Shown one piece after another: positions 38,021 to 50,846 of a stretch of 64,000 nt of DNA; positions within the stretch are counted from its first letter, which is position 1; every line of letters starts with the position of its first letter. Both the position numbers and the translations under genes were made by a program. The notes under the pieces are model-generated. The model had not been told where the DNA came from. It saw nothing but the letters and a program-made list of their open reading frames with translations, and searched no databases. The DNA comes from Hybos culiciformis (Eukaryota; Arthropoda; Insecta; Diptera; Hybotidae). The stretch spans positions 94,807,750-94,871,749 of the forward strand of contig OZ023274.1 in the NCBI GenBank assembly GCA_964007475.1, written 5' to 3'.

Positions 38021-39453
38021 TTGAGAAGGCTGGTGGAAAAGCACTGCCGTGTATAGTTGACGTTAGAGATGAACAACAAGTAAAAAATGCTATTCAAAAA
38101 GCTGTGGAAACGGTATGATAGAATAAATATTGTTCAGCTCTATAAGAAAATTGCAATCAATTAAATCCATATTTTTTTCAGTTTGGAGGAATTGATATTC
38201 TTGTGAATAATGCAAGTGCAATTTCATTAACACCTACAGAGCAAACTGATATGAAACGTTATGATTTAATGCATAATATAAATACTCGAGGAACCTTTTT
38301 AGTGTAAGTTGATATCACAAAAATAAATTTAAGAGTTGTAACAAAAAATTAGCGTAATATGAAAATGTCTTCTAAATGAATTTATCCAATGCGGAATTTA
38401 AATTTTTCATGAGACTTCACTTCCTATTATTTAGATCAAAAGAATGCATCCCGTACTTAAAGAAAAGTAATCACGCACATATTTTAAATATTTCCCCACC
38501 ACTAAATATGTCACCTCATTGGTTTTCAAATCATGTCGCTTACACAATGGCCAAATACGGAATGTCAATGTGTGTCTTAGGAATGGCAAAAGAATTTAGG
38601 GAAAAAAATATTGCTGTGAATGCACTTTGGCCTAGAACAGCTATTCACACTGCAGCAATGGATATGTTAGCTGGCTCGGAAAGTGAAAAAGTTTCCAGAA
38701 AACCAGAAATAATGGCAGATGCAGCATATGCCCTGTTATGCCGAGATCCATCAATTACGACTGGACAATTTCTTATTGATGACGAAGTTATAATAGAAGC
38801 TGGCATTAAGGATTTAAAACAATATGCATGCTACCCAGAAAATTCTGATAAATTAATGCAAGATTTTTTTTTGGATGTTGTAGAACCCAATCAAAATCAG
38901 TTGAATAAAAGTGACGAGACAGAAATAATTGATAAAAATACGTTAGCTTCTCCACAAATACCTAAATTATTCGAAAAAATTAAAGCAATTTTAAACGAAG
39001 ACATTGTCGTAAAAGTTAATGCTATTTATCAATTCAATGTACTTGGCGCTGAGAAAGGAACATGGTTCTTAGATTTAAAGAATGGAGAAGGAAAATGTGG
39101 ACCCGGTGAGCCTTCAATGGCGCCGGACGCGACCATGACCATGGATTCTATGAGATTTTACGATATGTTTACCGGTAAGTTGAATAAACAATTTATTTAA
39201 TTAAATTTCTATGACTGCAAAAAAAAGTTTAAACGTCTTTATGGTACTTAAGCTTTCAAAATTTCGCAAAAATAGAAAGATTCGAAGGGAAATTAAAGAA
39301 AATACTTATCTTTGAAAACATTTATTTATTTTTTTTTTAGGAAAATTGAAGCCGGCAGCAGCATTTATGTCCGGAAAACTAAAAATAAGTGGTGATTTGC
39401 AAAAAGCAATGAAGTTAGAAAAGTTGTTGAAATCTTTTAAATCAAAACTATAA
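38021..39453 (+). CDS. HSDL2: Duplicated terminal exon cassette of HSDL2 (exons 4'-7')
   Basis: Exons 38021..38112, 38182..38303, 38435..39174 and 39341..39453 match HSDL2 exons 4-7 in order, size (92, 122, 740 versus 731, 113 versus 119) and phase. No copy of exons 1-3 (start codon, TGASRGIG) exists in 37448-38020, so this unit cannot encode a full SDR alone. Joined to exons 1-3 (35002-35343) it gives 1248 bases, 415 residues. I therefore infer alternative splicing of one promoter into two 3' cassettes. The cassette keeps YTMAK, all frames open and the SCP2 domain (YQFNVLGAEKGTWFLDL). It ends in SKL, the canonical peroxisomal targeting signal, unlike HKL in the proximal form. An annotation pipeline might call it a separate truncated gene starting inside 38376-39200. 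A non-expressed duplicate is possible but less likely given the intact frames. Confidence 0.75.
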
Positions 39454-39524
39454 TACGAATCAATTCGTGTTTATGTTAAATGGGTTCTATCTTTAGCCAA
39501 AATTACGTATATTGATATTGCGAC

Positions 39525-39530
39525 AATAAA
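39525..39530 (+). promoter_or_regulatory. Candidate poly(A) signal of the distal HSDL2 cassette
   Basis: AATAAA lies 71 bases after the SKL stop codon. Confidence 0.4.
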
Positions 39531-39763
39531 ATATGTCAATACTAATATAATTTTCTATAAAAAATGAATTATGTTACAAATATGACCTGCGAGGAACCTT
39601 TTTACGTATTATAAGAAATTTAAACAAACATAAAATACAAAATATTATTTTATTATGAATATGCAAAACTTTTTAATATAATTTTAGTAAGATCGTAAAT
39701 TCAATCTTTAACAACTTAAAAATATCGCATAACTTGTACTAACTCTTATATGTAAAAAAAAAA

Positions 39764-42700
39764 TTAATCAATAAAATTTTTCATTTCAATTTTAACAGAT
39801 CGATAATTTAAAGTCGATAATTTTGTAATAAAAATCTTATCACGAGGTAGATCGTTAACTTTTTTAATCAAATTTAGCACTATCAAAGCAGATGGTTCAG
39901 ATATTGGATCTTTTTCTATAATACTGTTACACAATCGATCACAAAAATTTCCTGATCTGGAATTGCAATTCAAATTAATAAATTTCAATAGAATTTTCGA
40001 AAATTTTGTTAAAAGAAACACTGGAATATCAATGAAAACTTTTTCCATCACGCCAGTTAATTGTTCTGCAAATTTTACAATATTTTTTTCGCATTTCAAA
40101 TAGATTTTTGATAACCTTATAAGCCAAATTTCATCGTAAATTTCAAGATCAGGATCTCGGAAAATTTCAATAATTTCATGCTCAAATTTGCCTACTAAGT
40201 CGACAATATTTGTACTATCTTTTGAAGATATAATTTCATCGCAAAACTCCTCACAAAACGTTCCAACCATATATTTAATGGGACTTTTAATCCTGTAATT
40301 TGTTGGATCAATCCAATTTTCTTTAACGCTTTGTTTTAATTTTTCAACGACGAAAGTTAAATTTTCTGATACATTTTCTTTTTGGATTATGAAACGTACA
40401 GCAATAGAAATAATTGTGTCAGAATATTTTACATTTAACTTAAATAAATTGTCATCTAGTATTTGTTCAATAAAATTCAACTCAATTAAGTCAATATCGT
40501 TATAAACGGCCAAAAGAATCGATAATAGTTTCCTTGATATTTCTGAATAATCTGATCCACAAGTTATAGCTTCTTGAATAACTTTCAATATGACTTCCCA
40601 ACAATTTTTTAAATATTCACTTTTTAATTCTTTTGGAACTAAACGCAATTTACCGCATAAATCTTCTACAATAGCTTTATCGCTTAGCATCAAGGACTGA
40701 ATACATTCGAATAAGAATTCGCTGTCAGTTTCTAAAAATTCTGACAATATTAATTGCATTAAAACTTGACGTATTGATGGATTTTTTTCAGAAATCCAAA
40801 GATTTCGTAAAAAGTTAATATTTTTTTCACGTTGCCCAATCAAAAATTTTAATCGTATTATATGCTTCTTTAATGAAACTGGACTATTGACATTTTCGGA
40901 AAGAAACTTTTCTATTTGATTACATGGAAGTTTTGTGCAAACATGATACAATGCTCCAAGAGATATTTTCAAATAATCTCCTTGGCAAAAAAGTTTGATG
41001 GCCTGAAAAATAAGTATAAAATTAAACAGGAAGAATAATTATGGAGAATAAAGAAAAACTTTACCTTTAGTATTTCGGGACTTGACTTGTAGAATTTTAA
41101 AGAATTGACAATCGACTTTTGTAGTGAAAACAATATCCTGTCCTCTGGATGTTTACTGATTGGATAGAAATTTTTGGCAAATTCATAAAATTCTGCTTCG
41201 GTCAGCCAATTATGTTTGATAAGAATGTTCAGTGATTCTGATCTATAAATGCTTTTAGGATTTTTTAAATTCTCTAATAATAAATTTCGAAAACCACTTT
41301 TGAAGCCATCAATTTGTATCAATTTTCTGAAATTTGGCTCAATATATTGAAAGTAATAAGGATGCACCGATTTTTCAAGCAGTTGCTCCATATTTTCTTT
41401 TATTAAATCCGGATTTGTATTTAAGATTATTTGGAAATAATTCATACTAAATTTCAGTTTTAATTTTGCATTAAATATTTTTTCTGCTCTTTTATCATAT
41501 TTTATATTTTCCAAAAATCCAATCAAAATATGCCTGAAACTGTCTTGTTCCTCAAACAGTTTATTTAATTTATCTATTGTCCAGTTGAAATCAACAATTG
41601 ATATTTGATCTGATTCTTCCAACTTATTGAATTTATTAAAATCTTTAATCCAACTTGACAATGCAACCGTTTCTATAAAATGAAGATTTTCATGGATTTT
41701 GGGGAAAAGCTCTCCGCATTTCAAAATAACGAATTTTTCTTTATCTGCATGTTTTTCAAAATATTTGCCAAAATCTTTGTGATATCTACAAGAGTTTGGT
41801 ACAGATTGAAGATAGTATGTTATAACCTTATCGAAATCAATAAGGCTTGGATTTTCCAACGAAAATAATACTGGTTCTGTGAATATTTCTCTTTGATAAT
41901 AAAATTCTTGAATTTCGTTATTAACGAAAATTATGTCAAACAATTGAAATATTTCGTTCCATAGTTTCTCTGAAAATCTTTTTAATTTTAAATAGGTAAG
42001 TATCGAGCTGAAAAGTTTTTTCCTGAATAATGACGGCTCATTACGATGTCTTTGATTAACAAATTTCAGTACATCCAAAACAGATTCATAATCTTCATTA
42101 ATTCCACAAGATTCAATCATTAATTCAATGAACTCTATTCGTTTTTTCGGATCGGGAGTTGAATATATTTCTTTTTTGAATTTTCCAATCGACTGATCAG
42201 TGGGTAAAAACTTCGACCACTGAATAGGTGATAAATATTTATCATTGACAGCAATAATTTTTTCTTTAGTAAACTTAATTCTTTCATTAACTGGCAAAAG
42301 TTTTATCAAATTTGGAGAAATATTATCTAATTCTGAAAAACAAAAATATAGGTATACTAACTTAATTATAAAAAAAAAAAAATTATAAATATTATGTTAA
42401 AAGTTTCAAAGGTTTATGGTTTATATTATAATTTTTTTATGAAAGATAGTTTATTTGATATTATTGAATTATTATTGTAATCATCAATTTTTAATTAATT
42501 AATTAAATAAACCTACTCACCTAATAAATTTTTTTTATAGCATTTTAAATAAATTTTCTTCAAAATATCAATTTTTTTATCGTTGCTTCTGTAATAATTT
42601 AAATGTTCTTGAACTGGACCATGTTTTCTCAAAGTGTAATCAAATTTATCAAATTCTGGCCAAAAAGCTTGATAAAATAATTCAAATTCATCCGGTTTCA

Positions 42701-45110
42701 AATAACGATATAATTGTGTTTCTTTCAAACATCTTGTATAAAATTGTGGATCAGCTATAATTTTGAATTTATCAGTTTTTATAATTCTTTTGCTCGACTT
42801 TCGACCATATTTGAAATTTAATCTTTCTTTTGCCGAATCGGTTATCAAAAGAATTTCCTTCGGGTAAATTGGTAAAAGTAGTTTTATAACATCTTCATAT
42901 TCACACAATGATACATTAAATTTATAAGGAATTTCCGGAAGACAAGCTTGTTTTGCAAATTCTTGTAAATATTGAAGAGCTAACTTGTTATCTCTTCGTT
43001 TCAAATTCAATAAATCTCGACAACTCAATGCTATACCAATTTCTAATTTCTCATCAATGAAATTTTTCGTGCAATAAGGTAAAAATATTTTTGCTGTTTT
43101 TAAATTATATGTTGTTTCAAGAAATTTATAAAATTCTTCACATTTATCAGTATTTCCGCTACGTTCAGCTAATATGTTTAATAAGCGATTTCGATTTGTA
43201 TACGACATTCTTGGAAATATATGTTTACAATAAAATTCTGGATTGTAATTTTGAATGTTTTCAAAGAAAAAATTACATTTTCGAAAGGTATCTGAAATTA
43301 GTTGATCATCACCAGATTTTAAAATCTCGATAACATGTTGTAAAGATTTTATTCCTTTAACAACATTAACATAAGCAATTTTTTCAAATTTCTCTTTTAA
43401 GTCAGTTCGACTTAAAAATTGTTGAATTTCTGCATCAGAATATTCTTTGTTGAAAACCTTACGTTCAATTTCATTTAAAATAATATTTCGTTCTTTACGA
43501 GTCTTGAGGGTTAACGTTAACACATCAGCATGAAGAGCGGATTCCATTTTTATTCCTAAAATTAAATGTATTTAGTGAGGATTTAAGCAAAATAAGTACG
43601 GAGAATTGACTTGTCGTAAATGGTGGTTTAATTATGATTATGAAAGATTAACAACTTCATAAAGAATTTTCAGACTACAGTTTAGTAGTATTTTTGAACA
43701 TGGTTTTCAATAAATTTTGGTAAGTAGCTTGACCAACTATTTTTTGTATGGAATAAGATGAGATAAATAACAACAAATTGGTGAGATGTGAGTTCAATCC
43801 TGTTGTAAGTCTCTTGATCATATCTACGAAAACTGAGTTTCCTACAACAAGCATGTTCATATATTATTTCCTTGCTTCAAAAACTTTATTTTCTATTCTA
43901 GGTATATCACAAGATTAATCTCTGATCGATTTCGTGTTCTCTAAAACACAAATAGGTACCTAGGAATTTTGGTTTATTTTAGGTTAATTTATGTCAATTA
44001 TTCCAACCAGCATATTTCTAAACAAGAAACAGCCAGTTTTATAAGACCCAAACTAAATTGAAACCATAGGTTTGTAGGTACAGATAGATATACCTACATT
44101 TAGGTACCTACCTAGTTGGTGCCCATGCCTACGACTGTGCTTACTACTAATTACTAATGCACTAATGCCTACCAATTTTTCAAGAGTAGGTACTTACCTA
44201 GTTAAAAAATCACCTTTTGTTTTTGCTATTTTGTTTCAATTTTAATAAAAGATATACAATTTTTCCAAAAAAATAAAAATTAAAAATCAAAATTTTAATT
44301 ATACCAATTCGTCGAATGAATTTTCGTACGAAAATGATGAGATGATTTAACACCGTCATAAATATTAAGCCGTGTGGTGGAAGAAAATAATTAATATTAA
44401 ATTTATGAAAAGAACATTAGCATTAAATTTTATGAAAAAAAAAAACCGGATTGAATTTAATAAAAATCTACATAAATAGAACAAATTCAATCCAGGAGCG
44501 AAGAAATGATCAGAACGATCAAATTCAATAATAAAAACCAAACAGGTACAAGTTTATTTGAAAAAGTAAAAGAATTATTCAGTTTCTGGATTGAATTTAT
44601 TCTTATTTAAGTAATTTTTTATTCAATTCAATCCGGGTTTCTTTTTTGACAAAAATCAACAGTAAAGTACAAAAATATTTTTTTGTTTCAATACCCTTAT
44701 AAATAAATTTTTAATATTCAATGGTTCTATAGGTATTTTCATACATGTTCTGTGATTTTTATGCCTATAATGATGCTTTTTAAATGTGTGTACATGGCTT
44801 ATTATTTATCTTATTACTGATGATGTCATTCACAAAAAACACAAAATAAATATCACACAACTACCTATATAAAATTTTGGTTTTGTTTGTTTGACTTTGA
44901 GTAATTTGTTAGTCAGGCTGTTGTGTATCTTCTTATGTGTCAATGTACATAACCTAGGTACCTGTACTTGCAATTGTACACAACATAAATTGAAAATACT
45001 ACATGTCGCTAAAGTTTTTTTTGCCAAGAAATATTTAATTAATATTATTATATTATTGAAAAAATAAAATTAGAAAACATACTCTTTGATTTTGGTTGAT
45101 CTACTTCCAT
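39764..45110 (-). CDS. Unrecognised ~1189-residue helical-repeat-like protein, intact copy A
   Basis: Minus-strand exons 45083..45110, 42521..43555, 41065..42332 and 39764..41002 have phases 1, 1 and 0. They total 3570 bases, 1189 residues. The first exon is only 28 bases (MEVDQPKSK plus one base). It is supported because copy B has the same exon (MEVDKPKSK) at the same place and both fit a phase-1 acceptor, giving PKSKRIKMES. The protein is Leu/Ile/Lys/Glu-rich and looks all-helical throughout, suggestive of HEAT- or ARM-like repeats. The basic KSKRIK near the start could be a nuclear signal. There is no signal peptide or membrane segment. I do not recognise the family and assign no function. 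The 1.5-kb first intron (43556-45082) contains a MITE. It is followed head-to-tail by copy B on the same strand. Confidence 0.75.
44445..44650. mobile_element. MITE in first intron of copy A, ~200 bp
   Basis: Inverted ends around accggattgaatttaat and its inverse attcaattcaatccgggt flank an AT-rich core. The exact boundaries and duplication are unclear because of adjoining A and T runs. Confidence 0.5.
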
Positions 45111-48100
45111 AAAAAAAAATATTTAATTTCTTAAAATTGAGAAATGTAATAAATTAAACCAAATCAACTAGGTTCTGTGAACGTAGTCGTCGTCGTCTAG
45201 ACTGGACCACTACTGGACTGACAAAAAAAAATTTTCTTTAAATTCTTTTAAGCCGTTTAGTTTTAGTCGGCTCACTCATCCAGCCAAAAATCAAAATCGT
45301 GAAAAAAGGGACGACTTCTTTCCGATATAAAATGCGATAATATCCAATTTAACAATTTACTTTTTGTGCCAAAAAACCAAAATTTAGTTATATTCTTCTA
45401 AAAGGAAAGAAATTGGAAAAATATTTTAAATCTTAATTATAATACGAATCAATTGGTATTCAATTAAGTTTTTATTGTATTGTATATTGGTATATTACAA
45501 GAACAGCAATAAAATATGTAACAATATTAATAGAATTTTGTACAAAAAAAAAAACTAATTATAATACAAATATAACTTGAGCAGAAACTTTTTACATATT
45601 GTAAGAAATTTAACAAACATAAAATACAAAATATTATTTTATTAATGTAATTTAGTAAGATCGTAAATTCAATCTTTAACAACTTAAAAATATCACACAA
45701 CTTGTACTAACTATTATAAAAAAAAATTAATCAATAAAATTTTTCATTTCAATTTTAACAGATCGATAATTTAAGGTCGATAATTTTATAATAAAAATCT
45801 TATCACGAGGTAGATCGTTAACTTTTTTAATCAAATTTAGCACTATCAAAGCAGATGGTTCAGATATTGGATCTTTTTCTATAATACTGTTACACAATCG
45901 ATCACAAAAATTTCCTGATCTGGAATTGCAATTCAAATTAATAAATTTCAATAGAATTTTCGAAAATTTTGTTAAAAGAAACACTGGAATATCAATGAAA
46001 ACTTTTTCCATCACACCAGTTAATTGTTCTGCAAATTTTACAATATTTTTTTCGCATTTCAAATAGATTTTTGATAACCTTATAAGCCAAATTTCATCGT
46101 AAATTTCAAGATCAGGATCTCGGAAAATTTCAATAATTTCATGCTCAAATTTGCCTACTAAGTCGACAATATTTGTACTATCTTTTGAAGATATAATTTC
46201 ATCGCAAAACTCCTCACAAAACGTTCCAACCATATATTTAATGGGACTTTTAATCCTGTAATTTGTTGGATCAATCCAATTTTCTTTAACGCTTTGTTTT
46301 AATTTTTCAACGACGAAAGTTAAATTTTCTGATACATTTTCTTTTTGGATTATGAAACGTACAGCAATAGAAATAATTGTGTCAAAATATTTTACATTTA
46401 ACTTAAATAAATTGTCATCTAGTATTTGTTCAATAAAATTCAACTCAATTAAGTCAATATCGTTATAAACGGCCAAAAGAATCGATAATAGTTTCCTTGA
46501 TATTTCTGAATAATCTGATCCACAAGTTATAGCTTCTTGAATAACTTTCAATATGACTTCCCAACAATTTTTTAAATATTCACTTTTTAATTCTTTTGGA
46601 ACTAAACGCAATTTACCGCATAAATCTTCTACAATAGCTTTATCGCTTAGCATCAACGACTGAATACATTCGAATAAGAATTCGCTGTCAGTTTCTAAAA
46701 ATTCTGACAATATTAATTGCATTAAAACTTGACGTATTGATGGACTTTTTTCGGAAATCCAAAGATTTCGTAAAAAGTTAATATTTCTTTCACGTTGCCC
46801 AATCAACAATTTTAATCGTATTATATGCTTCTTTAATGAAACTGGACTATTGACATTTTCGGAAAGAAACTTTTCTATTTGATTACATGGAAGTTTTGTG
46901 CAAACATGATACAATGCTCCAAGAGATATTTTCAAATAATCTCCTTGGCAAAACAGTTTGATGGCCTGAAAAATAAGTATAAAATTAAACAGGAAAAATA
47001 ATTATGAGGAATAAAGAAAAACTTTACCTTTAGTATTTCGGGACTTGACTTGTAGAATTTTAAAGAATTGACAATCGACTTTTTTAGTGAAAACAATATC
47101 GTGTCCTCTGGATGTTTACTAATTGGATAGAAATTTTTGGCAAATTTATAAAATTCTGCTTCGGTCAACCAATTATATTTGATTAGAATCTTAAGTGATT
47201 CTGATCTATAAATGCTTTTAGGATTTTTTAAATTCTCTAATGCTATATTTCGGAAAGAGTTTTCGAATCCATCAATTTTTTTTACCAATTTTCTGAAATT
47301 TGGTTCAATATATTTAGAGTAATTTGAAGGATCCAATGATTTTTCAAGCACTTGCTCCATATTTTCTTTTATTAAATCTGGATTTTCTTCTAAAATTATT
47401 GGAAAATAATTCATACTAAATTTTAATTTTAATTTTGCATTAAAAATTCTTTTAGCTCTTTTATCATTTTTCATATTTTGTAGAAATACATTCAATAAAG
47501 GCTTGGAAGTATCTTGCTCTGCGAATAATTTATTTAATTTATCAGTTCCATTTAAAATCAATAATTGATAATTGTTCTGATTCTTTCAATTTATTCAAAT
47601 GATTAAACCTGCCAATCCAGCTAGACAATGCCACAGCCTCTACAGAATTTATATTTTCATGAACTTTGGGAAACAATTCCCCGATCTTTAAAATAACAAA
47701 TTTTTTTTTATCTACATATTTTTTGAAATATTTTGCAAGTTTTTTGTCATATGTAAACCCACCAAACGAGATTGGACAAGATTGAAGGTAGTATGTTGTT
47801 ACTTTTACAAAATCAATAAGATTCGAATTTTCCAAAGAAAATAGTAGCGCCCGTGAGAACAAGTGCGTTTTATATCCACGAATTTCATTATTAATAAGCA
47901 TTATGTCGAATATTTGAAAAATTTCGTTCCAATGTTCTTCTGAAAATTTTTCTAAATTTAAATTTGAAAACATCGACTTTAAACCTATTTTTCTGAATAA
48001 TGACTGTTCATTACGATGTCTGTGATTAACAAACTTCAGTACATCCAAAACAGATTCATAATCTTCATTTATACCACAAGATTCAATCATTAATTTAATG

Positions 48101-49962
48101 AACTCGATTCGTTTTTTCGGGTCCGAATTTGAATATATTTCTTTTTTAAATTTTTCAATCGATTGATCAGTGGGTAAAAATTTCGACCATTGAATAGGTG
48201 ATAAATGTTTTTCATTGATAGCAATCATTTTTTCTTTCGTGAACTGAATTCTTTCGTTAACTGGCAAGAGTTGCATTAAATTTGGAGAAATATTTTCTAA
48301 TTCTGAAAAACAAATATATAAATAAAAATGTTTACGTACATTTATATGTTATCATATTTTTTTACTGATAATGGTAATGAAACTGGAGCTGGTTACCTAT
48401 TATTAAATTTTAATGGTAATACTTCTAGATTTCATGTTTTTTTTTCAATTTTTAAACACACATTCCTCTCTAAAAGTTTATAATAATAACATTTTAAAAA
48501 AGGACTCACCTAACAAATTTTTTTTATAACATTTTAAATAAATTTTCTTTAAAATATCAATTTTATGATCCTTCGTTCTGTAATAGTTTAAATGCTTTTG
48601 AACTGGGTCATGTTCTCTGGACCAGCTATAATTGGACCAACTGTTATGAAATCTATCTAATTCTGGCCATAAGCCTTGGTAAAATAATTCAAATTCATCC
48701 GGTTTCAAGTAACGATATAGTTCTGTTTTTTTTAACCATCTTGTATAAAATTGTGGATCAGCTATAATTTTGAATTTATCAGTTTTTATAATTCTTTTGC
48801 TCGCCTTTCGACCGTATTTGAAATTTAATCTTTCTTTTGCATAGTCAATTATTAAAATAATTTCTTTTGGAAAAATTGGTAAGAGTAGTTTAATGACTTC
48901 TTTATATTTCGAAAATGGCATCTTAGGGTCCGGTTGTTTTGCAAATTCTTGTAAATATTGAAGAACTAACTTGTTATCTCTTCGTTTCAAATTCAATAAA
49001 TCTCGACAACTCAATGCTATACCAATTTCTAATTTCTCATCAATGAAATTTTTCGTGCAATAAGGTAAAAATATTTTTGCTGTTTTTAAATTATATGTTG
49101 TTTCAAGAAATTTATAAAATTCTTCACATTTATCAGTATTTCCGCTACGTTCAGCTAATATGTTTAATAAACGATTTCGATTTGTATACGACATTCTTGG
49201 AAATATATGTTTACAATAAAATTCTGGATTGTAATTTTGAATGTTTTCAAAGAAAAAATTACATTTTCGAAAGGTATCTGAAATTAGTTGATCATCACCA
49301 GATTTTAAAATCTCGATAACATGTTGTAAAGATTTTATTCCTTTAACAACATTAACATAAGCAATTTTTTCAAATTTCTCTTTTAAGTCAGTTCGACTTA
49401 AAAATTGTTGAATTTCTGCATCAGAATATTCTTTGTTGAAAACCTTACGTTCAATTTCATTTAAAATAATATTTCGTTCTTCTTTACTTTTAAGTGTTAA
49501 CGTTGACACATCTGTTTGAAGTGCGAATTCCATTTTAATTCCTAAAATTAAAAGAAAATGTATTTATTAACATTTTGTGAGGATTACTGCAAAGAGGAAG
49601 AAATACGAGTAAAATTCTGAACCTGAAATTAACTTGTTCATTATGTAAAATTTGTAAATGTAGGTACCTACCTAGGTAGGAATATTTTTCTTTTTTTATT
49701 TATTTCATTAAATATAGTTTTCTCAAAGTATGTTATACAAAAAAGACCTTTAAGTAGTTGGAATTCATACTATTCTGATTTATTTTAATTTAATATTTCA
49801 TGGATACTATTTTTTGTTGTTTAAATTAACTGCCTACCTACCTAATTAGTTTGTATAAACTCCTTGATACCCCGTATAGGTAGATAGCATAAATATAGTA
49901 CAGTAGGTATTATCTATATATATCTAAGTAGGTATTATATTATATAAAATTGTATGTTCTGT

Positions 49963-50282
49963 CAAAAAGCATGTATATAAAGAGGAATCAGTCCCATACA
50001 AAAAAAAAGAATTAAAATAGTGAAACAAAAAATCCATATCACTACCCCATGAGCTTTTTTTTTTGTATTTTTTGAGAATTCCACTCTCACAAAAGCTTTT
50101 AAAACTTCAAAAATAACAACAGTTCTATACAATTTTGAAAGTTTTAAAAGCTTTTTTGAGAGTGGAATTCTCAAAAAATACAAAAAAAAAACTCATGGGG
50201 TTGTGATATGGATTTTTTGTTTCACTATTTTAATTCTTTTTTTTTGTATGAAACTGATTCCTCTTTATATACATGCTTTTTG
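49963..50282. mobile_element. Near-perfect palindromic MITE, copy 1, 320 bp
   Basis: Almost the whole element is an inverted repeat. It starts CAAAAAGCATGTATATAAAG and has arms of about 135 bp around a unique ~40-base loop containing acaacagttctatac. The 7-bp direct repeat gttctgt flanks it (49956-49962 and 50283-50289). It lies in the first intron of copy B. The chance open frame over it is not a gene. Confidence 0.85.
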
Positions 50283-50530
50283 GTTCTGTGCAACTTCGAG
50301 TTTTACATTCAATTGAAATTTTTATTCAAAAAATTCTGTCATTAACAAACAACAACAGCACAATTATGATTTTACCAAAATTTTGATCTAAATTTTGGTT
50401 TTGTTTATTTTTTTTTTTAGGTTTTGGTGTTAATACAAAGTTTTACATGATGTTTATATGAAGAGTGCCAAATTTGCTTCCAGCTTTTTGGAGTAAGATT
50501 AAAGTAAATTTAATATTATTAATATATAAT

Positions 50531-50846
50531 CAGAAAGCATGTATATAAAGAGGAATCAGTCCCATACAAAAAAAAGAATTAAAATAGTGAAACAAAAAAT
50601 CCATATCACAACCCAATGAGCTTTTTTTTTTTTTTTTGAGAATTCCACTCTCACAAAAGCTTTTAAAACTTTCAAAATTGTATAGAACTGTTGTTATTTT
50701 GAAAGTATTAAAAGCTTTCGTGAGTGGAATTCTCAAAAAAATACAAAAAAAAAAGCTCATGGGGTTGTGATATGGATTTTTTGTTTCACTATTTTAATTC
50801 TTTTTTTTTGTATGGGACTGATTCCTCTTTATATACATGCTTTTTG
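50531..50846. mobile_element. Near-perfect palindromic MITE, copy 2, 316 bp
   Basis: Same element as at 49963 but with the central loop in the opposite orientation (gtatagaactgttgtt), so it inserted the other way round. The flanking 7-bp direct repeat is atataat (50524-50530 and 50847-50853). The left end has one change (CAGAAAGCATG). Confidence 0.85.

Noticed and set aside
49962..50760. Two 73-76 codon minus-strand frames with similar sequence
   Set aside because: They read through the palindromic MITE copies; the similarity is that of the repeat, not of a gene pair.
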